Below the pieces are notes generated by a model that saw only the letters and a program-made list of their open reading frames with translations, ran no database searches and was not told the DNA's origin. A stretch of DNA of 64,000 nt from Undaria pinnatifida. Lineage: Eukaryota > Sar > Phaeophyceae > Laminariales > Alariaceae. The number at the start of each line of letters is the position of its first letter. Within the stretch, counting starts at the first letter, position 1. The position numbers were made by a program, and so were the translations under genes. Shown here one piece after another: positions 24,101 to 33,100 of this stretch. The stretch covers positions 129,155 through 193,154 of the forward strand of contig JABAKD010000104.1 of NCBI GenBank assembly GCA_012845835.1, written 5' to 3'.

Positions 24101-27100
24101 CCGTGCCCGTGGTTCTTGAGAAATAATACTACAATGGGAAGTACAGCAGTAGTGTGGAATCGCATTAGCAGTTCAGACTCACGGCGGAGACGAAGGCATT
24201 CAGCCCCGGCGTTCTGAAGTACCATTCCGGTGACGATCAACCCGTCCAGGGCGGACATGTAGCCTCCACTCCGCTCCGTCTCGTCACGCGCCGCTGAGGT
24301 TATTACGAAACAACAGAAATTGTTACGCTTAACGTGAGTTTTTTCTTGGGATATCGTTGAGTTAGTGCAGCAGCATATACCTAGGGATACGGTTGTCGTT
24401 GGCATTGTTTGGACGTGACCGTGCTTGATGCCAAGAGAATGTCTTGCTATCTTGTACCTTCTCCACCAACCCCAAGAGGTTGACTAAACAGCGGGCCCTC
24501 TTACATAAATCGACGATCCCTTTCTAAGCATCGAAGGGGACGTCGTGTTAAATTATACCTGGTACATTATACAACGTTCCCCTTCGGGATGCGGGTAACG
24601 TGAAATCCCGGGGGCGTCGCAAGGCGAAAAGGGAGTCACAGGTAACGCACGTAACATGTGATTCGTGAAACGAAGAACTAGACGTGTCAAACACACATAT
24701 GCTACACACCCAGTGGGCCGATCGAGTTTTTTTTGTTTTCGTGGAGGCATCAGGCGCCCCATCCCCAGCCACCCTCTCTCGGGCGATGCCGGCCAAGTCG
24801 CGACCGAAATCGGCATCCCCGACCCCTCGAAGTCGAGCAGACCCACCCCCCGTCGCGCGTTCACCAGGCGCACACGGTTCCAGGCAGCTATCACGGTGCC
24901 CAAGGAAGCCAACCAAACGTTGCGGATGTGTTCACAGGTTTTTTCTGGGCAAACATATAGGTTACGTTTAATTTTTTTTATTGTTATTGTGTTGTTCCTT
25001 ACGTTAATGTCCGACACGGTATACCACGCGAGAGAACAGGTCCCATTTCGACGCATGATACATCCCTGTCTGTACCCTGCATGCCGCCGCGAAAAATATG
25101 GCGCTCGGCAAAAGTGTACTGCTGCTCCTGTATACTGCCCCAGATGCTGCTGCTGTTGTTCTGCGGCTACTGCTGCGGGTACTGCTGCTTCTGCTGCTGA
25201 AACTTCTGAGAGGGTGTGATAAAACAGAGCAGACGATTCCAGAGGCTGGGCGGGTAGCGGGCCATTTCGTTACTAACAAAACTAAAAGCGAAAAACGTCG
25301 AGCTCACAGCTGACGTCCTTTAGGGCCCAGATTAACGAAGAGCACGGAAAATCGTAATTCGACTTTTTTTTTTTTTATTTAATGAAAAATACGCAAAAAA
25401 TTCAGCCCTGCTTCTTATCAAGGAGCGGCGTAGTGCGTTCTAGAACAAAAAAAAACGCAAAAGGGTCAACGAACACACGTGGGCAACGACCGAGGCGGGC
25501 GATGGCTCGCGTCCTCCCCAGAGCGCCGCACCTAGCGGCAGATTGTTTTGGCCTGCAGCGGCTCGGAGGCTATGGCTCTAGGCGTGTCTTGGATGGGCTG
25601 GCGCCACCTCGCCGCCCGACACGGGCAGCAGCGACGGGGATATAGCGGTCAAACTTCTAAGCTAAGTCGTTATGTGTACCATGGCAGCCGGGGAGCAGCG
25701 AGCCCAAAAAAACGAAGATCAATTTTTACATATACATAGTCTATAGACTAGTCTATGCCCTCCCGGAATAAAAACACTCACCATCGGCGTGGAGGAGGCT
25801 GTGGCTGTAAGCATCTGAGGCGTTGTCTTCATCAATACCCTCTATGACATCATCGTCCCAAACCTGTCCGTCTATTGTAAAGTCCTGCAAAAGCGGGACG
25901 AAATACGCACGAGTACAAGTAGAGGCGGGAAGAAGGGTCGATTGGTTGTGCTTCGACAATCCAACAATAGCTCTAAAATCCGCGCAGCCTTCGACGATGA
26001 ACGTTTCGCATGTTACCAACAAAAAATAGGGAATACGGGCCGCACCTTCGGTTACCGTCGTGATGACTGTATTCACGGTATATGTGAAGGCTCGGTTGCG
26101 GTCACAGCCCGTAAGGTAAACAAACTAGTTAACAGTCGCCAGTCACGTTAGGCACCAGGCGAACGGCTAGGTGATGCGGGGTCTTTACAACTTTGGAGTT
26201 GATATAGCCCAATGTCCCGTACCGGCTTGCGCACACTATGTGTTTGATTGAACTCTCGACTATTTCGAGATTGCGTAGATCGAAAAAGAGCTCTCGTCAA
26301 AATTTGCCAGCATTTAATTGCTGTCAACAACAATCCTCCAGCCGTTATGCCGAGAAGGCGAGAGAAAGGCGCTGCGCTTTATTATGAGAACACAGCAACG
26401 AAACACGAATGTCTAGCCAACGTCTACGCGGAGAGAAGCAATTCGAACCTGAAGAGTGTAGTAGTCGTGCTTGATCTCAAACAGCCTAGACTTCTTTCCC
26501 GAACCACGTACAATTACGTTGTCCGTGCCTCCGACCCCTCTGATCGTAATCCTTGCGTCTTCGGTGCCGTCCACCTATGGCGAGCAAACAAGCGCGTTAA
26601 ACATATGGACTGTGTAAGTGGCTTCCTTTATTGTCCCGTGCGACAACGATTAAACGACTGGTCGCCATGGGTTAGCCAGTGGTCACCAAGACTTGTGCGC
26701 CGAAAGGTCTGAAAACGATGACCGCCTTGAATAGCCGCATTTCACCCAAAATAGGGCGTCGAAACTGAATACTCCGATAAGAGACTCCTCGTTGAATTTA
26801 TAGACTACACGTGGTTCGGTATGATTTTATAAGGTGTGTCGCTGTGAATTGTCTGTGTTTTAGGTGCGGGGGGTAACAGGAGAATTAACTAGCAGGGGTG
26901 TGGGCCAAGCACTGCCGTTCCTCTGGATTGTGGACGTTGTTCGATGCAGCATGCACCGCATCGCTGTGGTCCAAATATCATCTGTCAACTATCACTTTTC
27001 AGCGGCACAACTGCTGTCCGTCGAACCGCAACAACTGCTTGTGCTCTAATAATACTGGACTGTTTGGGTGATATACGTGCAGTATCCTATATACATACGA

Positions 27101-30100
27101 CGGGCGCGATACGCCATGCAGCTTGCGAAATACGTTGGTGCAGATCGTCGCTCCAAAAAAATGCAGGCGCATAGATGGGTTCATCTTCAACGCGACCTCT
27201 CTACGGGTGTAGCATTCTCATCAAATGCACATTTTTTTTTCTACACTTCTACTTTCCAGCTTCTGGACAAGCTGTATTCATAGGTGTCGTCCCTTCTCCC
27301 CCCCGGTTCTTGCCTCCAACTTTTATCGTTCGGCAATCCCACTGCTCGTCGACTTGTCATCGAGTGTTGCTAACTCACGCTCTCGCGCTTTCCGCAACTA
27401 TTAAGAGGCGAATTTCGTTTCGTTGCAAGATGTGACGTTTTCCGTTCAAAATGCTTGCGTAGCGAAACATTATTCCAACGTTGGTCTTTATTCTCTTGTC
27501 CACCGCCGGCTTGTCAACTGAAAAAAAATACAATTCCGGTACAACCGTTAGTTTATTTCCGTTTGAAACCTACAGCTTTCCGTACTAAAGTATCGTGTCA
27601 GTGCGTACTTGTATCCTTAATTCACTGAGAAGTCTGCCCTACTACCCTTTTTCCGTAGCGCGGTGTCCTCTACATTATTGCGTTTTTAACAACCATGAAA
27701 CTAACCCTAGCCCTAACCAATACGAAATACCGGTCAGAGTGCCTCATAATATTGACGTCACTAGGGTGAGGTGGTTGAAAAAACACGAAAAATGTATCAC
27801 TGCCGTAGCGCCTGGTTTGTTTTTCCATTCTGCTGCCTTCCCTTTTTCTTTTTATCCTGGGCAATTCCTTGGGAGAACTTGGATACCGTTTGGTACATGT
27901 ATGAACCTAGTGCGTGCGGCATTCGGGAGGGAGGAGTATTATCAAGTTACTCTCACCCGTACGACATAACGCATGCATGTGTGGCTCTAAGGCAAGTGCC
28001 CTACGGCAAGTGCCGGCCGCAAGGGACGCGCAAAGTGCCCTTGCGGCCCATGAAGCGTCTCCATGCACCCGAGAACGATCGGAGCAGCCGTTGGATTCGA
28101 CAACTATTCAAGGGAACACTTCCCGTGTGGTCCTAATTAAGTCTTTTGGGGCCCAGGTATACCATCATGCCGACCATGCACTTTCAGGTAAGTAAGGCAT
28201 CAGCCCGGGGGTTGTTACGAGTGTCCAGCGGTGCAACGGAGGAAGCTCTGCGAACGAGTGAGTGGCTTTGTTGGGCAGTCTGCTCGCCCAAGGATTTGGT
28301 GGCCAATTTTGCGAGGAGGGTAGCTTTGCAACCAGAAAAAATAAATCCTGCTAAAATAGTACCAACTCCCACTGACCATGGTGACGAGATCTTCAGAGTA
28401 GGTGCCGCTCTCAAGGTAGATCGTGTCCCCGGCTTCGACTCTGTTGAGTACACTCTGTGGGCAGGGTGGCGGGCACGTGGTGGCAGTTGTATTTGAAGGG
28501 GCCTGCTTATGTTAGAATGTCGGTAGAATATGCAGCCACGCCCATTTCGGGATTTTCTAGAGGCAGCTATTTTCAGCAGAAGAAGCCGACAATCAATCGT
28601 CGATGTCTTTAGCATATAGACCAGTCTATAGTCTATAGATTAGTAAATATGTGTGAAACATTGGGAGCTCTTCATGGGAGCAGCCTCACTCAACAAAAGA
28701 TGGTGCCAATTTGCCACAGCATGATCCTTTGCCGTAGCATGATCCCTTGATAGGAATAATAATAGAGCTTATTGTGCAACCCACGCTCTCTCTCTCTTCA
28801 GCGGCAATGAACGTGGCAAGCGCCTATCATATAGGATATTCTGAGCGAGCGGGGTAGGAAAAACAACAGTCGTACAGAAGTAATTTAACAGTGCTTCGTA
28901 GCCGAATGGGTTAACCGCATAATAAAGTACACATAAAATACTGCTTGTGGAGGACAGGTAAGCAGATTCCGTCAAGCTCCGATCAACGCATATTGTGTCA
29001 ACCAGGAAGATACGTTAACCAACGTCCGAACTACGAGATCCGCCATTGATAAATAACGGGTCTAAAATAGAATGGTTGACGGTCGGGAATATCAATGAAT
29101 ATCAATGTCCTTCCCAGCAGCAGGGCGTAAAATAGGCACCCGGCTCGTGGTGCGGCCACGCCACGCACCACGAGCCGTAGGGGACGTGCGCCCCCCCGGA
29201 GGACCGCCGGAGGCCAAATGTTTACCATATATATATGCGTCAATAAACTCAAGTTGAGTGCGTCTAGGACGAAATCAACACAAAAAAACACCAATTGTTT
29301 TTTGGGGTGAAACAGCCCCCCCCCCCCCCCCCCAAATGCCTGCGGCGAAAACGTACGAGCAGTTTGCGCCTACCGCAAAAATTGGTTGTGGCACAGGAAA
29401 AGCGTGGTGTGGCAATGCCTTCGGCACATACGTGGTGCAAAAAAACGGGATTTATGACAAAAAGGTGCGCCGGCACGCAACATTTCCCACCTCTATTTTA
29501 CGACCTGCTTACACGGCGGTGTGTGCTGTCTTCACATTATACCGTTCTTTCTACCCAACGACATCAAAGTCTTGATTCGGTACACACCCTGTCCGTGTAT
29601 AGGATGGCCTGTCTGTGGACTGTCCCTACGCTGATTGGTTGGGTTAGGGTTAGGGATCTGGGGTTCAAGTAATTCAAATTGTATGTCAACCATATCCTCG
29701 AATAAGTGCTGAGCTATCCTCAGCGATAAATCTGCTGGCAGGTGTTCGGTCTCCGTGAAGCCAATAGAAACGAGAACCGCCCCTAGGATACTATTAATCC
29801 GCAAGTTAACAACCAGTTATTATTGGTGTCGGTATGTATGGTACCAGCGTCGCCGGTGGATCAACGGTGTGCCGCGTAGCTACTATCGAGGTCAAGGTCG
29901 TCCAATCGATGGGCTCGAGCCCTGAAAAGGGCCCTTTCATACAAATTGACAGGCAGGGAGCGGGAGAGCACGAGTTGGCGAAATTCGATGCCAATCGATG
30001 AGCTAAAAAATACTGAAATGTGGGAATAATTAATGCTGAACAAACACTGCAGCTGTGCGCGAAAACAATTAAGGCACGTGCCGGGGGCGAGAAGGGAAGA

Positions 30101-33100
30101 AACCTGTGACCACGGCTTGTCCAAAGGTCACCGAAGGAAAAAAGTGATGATTGATAACAAAAAAATTAAAAATGGTGCCTGTCGCCCCTCCCGGCGTGGT
30201 CTACAGCAGTGAGTGGTGATTACCCTCTAATAATGCTGCCAGAGTGGGTTTTGGGGTTCGAATCCCTTGAGGGTCGGAATTTTGAGTTTACTTTGGAAAC
30301 ATAGAAATCAAGGGAACCAACTGCTGAGAGCGTCTAGCAGGGTGGGTAGGCGCAGCTCTGTGCGAGTGGACGAGGGAAAAAATGAAAAGGAGCCATCCCA
30401 CGGTAGGGTTGCAGCATGATCGATCAGTCCCTCAGCTCCTCACACAAGGAACTCAATACCCCACCCGAAGGACGAGGGAGAATAGGTAGATGTACCAGTG
30501 AGTAGACGAAGGGATAGGAACCACATCATCATTATGATGGGCGAGGAAAACGCTTAGTCTCGGCCTTGAACTTCGCGCATCTCGCCCTTTTAAAATAGTC
30601 GTGGAGTATAGACTAGTAGTCTATGATTGTCGGGTGCATTGTGTTCCGTACCGCTACTTTGACTACTTGTTACCCTGCCTGATAGCAGCGTCGCCCCGGT
30701 GGTTTATTTAGTTGTGAGCCCCGAACACTACTAAGAACACTGATGGACTGGGTTGTATAATTACGAAGATACAACGGTTTTCGGTTGACAACTTATTTCG
30801 GCTAGTCTGAGAGGGCATCACCGAAAATTGTGTATTTAATCGTTGATTGACTTTTGTAAGGTTGGAGTCGGGGGTTCAAATCTCGGTATGCACATTTTTT
30901 TTCTAGAGACACCAGGCCAACAGTCGAGAGCGCTTTATCGAGCGGGTAAAATAATTCAACGCCAGTCGACGAGGGAAGAAAGTAAGTGCTGGCTTATTAT
31001 CGCGGTAAAAACAGAATACATGAGTGTCCTACAGAAGTTACAGGAGTTTTTTGTAGGGTAATGCCAGGGGTAAATACCCCGGGTATGGTTTTGTGTGCAC
31101 CCTACAGACAGAACGAAAATAAGAAGTACGGGTACGGGTATGAATGTCGCACGGAACTCACAGCCGTTCCGGGTACGGGCAGGGTTGTACCGAACTCACA
31201 GAAGTCCCGGACACGGGTAAATCCCGAGTAAATACCCGCGTTAAAACGGGCAAAAAACCAACAAATTGGCTGGTAAAAACAAGACACAATTAATTGTCAA
31301 CGCATTTCCAATTTCTGCGATTGGTATACTGCATACACTGATTTGATGCACTCATAGGAAATAATACATAGACATACCACTGTAGCCCTTTTTTGTTGGT
31401 CGTGCTTCCGTTTACAAACCCCGTTTGTGTTGGTGCTGTGTTCAACAAATTTCACAGTAAGAATCTTTCCAACTAACTTCCCAAGCAAGGACTTCCTCCG
31501 CGGTTACAGGTTTTCCTCCCAAATTACCGTACTGTATTGCTCGAGAACAAAACTTTGCAATAAAACTAATACTGCTGCATATTGAACGCTAGGTACAACT
31601 TATGTGTTAGTATAGCAAGCCCGAAAATCCTTCCAAACCGAGAACAAAAACAAGAAAAAGATATATTATAAATAAAAATATCAATGCCGATCACAGCAAC
31701 TACTAGTATAATAATGACAAGGTATCTAAATAAATATACTTCCGAGCAATAGACAAAAAATATGTAAAATCCTTCTTTGGTGTCAGGGATTTGGTCAGGA
31801 GTTTTTTTTGTCTCGGCCGGAGTATGCGACTCGCGGAACTGGAATTCTCGGTCGAATATAGCTTCGTTCGAGCGCCGCCTTCGGGGGGCGGCTCCAACGC
31901 CCCTCGCCCTGCCGTGTCCTTTCCGCACGTCGACGTGAATGCGGACGGATGCCGAGCGAGACAAGCGAGAACTTGCAAAAATACCGCATGTCGAGGAGGA
32001 ATTTCGGAGATTTTGGTTGAATCTTAATGTCTGCAACGCCTGGATGATTTACAAAATTGGCATCATTTCCAAACGGTACTTAATACTGTTTGAAATTTTG
32101 CGGTGGCATGTGCAACTTATTATTGTTTCGTCGCAGATTGTGCTATAGGCGTTTAATTGCACGCGCCTGGATGATTTACAAGATTGGCATCATTTCCATA
32201 CGGTATTTGGTAATGTTTCCGCATATACAACTTATTATTGTTTTGTCACAGATTGTGGCGTTTTCTCCACACTCGTGTCATCAAGGGCCCAAGACTCGAG
32301 ACGAGACGAAGCAAGGTTATTTGCCTCGTCCCGTCCGAGACCCAGAGCAGCGTAGGGCACCAGCTGCCAGGGGTGTGAGACGAGGCATGCACGGCATGGG
32401 CTAGAAAACGTTGCCTGCAACAACTACCCGCCACAGTATAAACGCGCGGAAGCCGCCATGGGTCATGGTTTGAGTTTTGCTTTAGGTGGTTACTGCTGTT
32501 GTTGGGTTAGCTTGGGGATAGACACAATCTAATAGCGATCGATGCCGAGGAACGAACGCAGGCAAGGGGGTTGACACAACAAAGGAATAACTGACTGCTG
32601 TGCTCCAGCTACCTACTGCTGTGGAGTGCCCTCATCAACTGGAACCAAGCAACAGACACATACATCTTCCCGGGCTCGAGAGCAGGCGCGCCAGTCGGTC
32701 AAAGGGCTAATCCAGCCGTCGCAGTCATTCGTTATTCATGGTGCCTCGCTGTAGGCTTCATACGTGCAGCGGTTGGTTGCGTGTGTGGTGTTGGGCTCTC
32801 ATGTGCTGTGTGCGTGCTGGCCATGTATCTGCAGGTGTGGCTGCAAGACGATACATGATACGTCTAGAAGAACGCGTGTTAATTATACCAGTAGTAGATC
32901 GCTCTAATATTTCGCCTTTATATATTACAGTATTACGTTTGGTGCTACTGCAGTGGAGTGCCCTCATCAACTGAAACCAAGCAACAGACACACACACACA
33001 CATCTTGCCCGGACTCGAGAGCAGGGGCGCCGGTCTGTCAAAGGGCTAATCCAGCCGTCGCGGTCGTTCGTTATTCGTGGTGCCGCGCTGTAGGCTTCAT

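Larger units (their letters stand above)
7300..30400. repeat. Segmental duplication, copy A side
   Basis: Aligns colinearly and in the same orientation with about 48.7-63.4 kb. Anchors seen by eye: 7400/48820, 8500/49630, 9100/50330, 9950/51200, 16090/51430, 18960/52260, 19850/53260, 24200/57400, 26900/59420, 28200/60240, 28820/61450, 29640/62450 and 30270/63260. Copy A carries about 6 kb extra between 10.1 and 16.1 kb and about 2 kb extra between 16.2 and 18.8 kb. Confidence 0.85.

Noticed and set aside
23929-24182. Continuation of the exon 5 frame in copy A (NHGHGSEGARG...) as coding
   Set aside because: Exon 5 joins in phase to exon 6 using a conserved gtgagt donor, and the frame beyond the donor is shifted by a 4-nt difference in copy B.
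32990-33001. CA microsatellite as a feature of interest
   Set aside because: Only about six units, ordinary.
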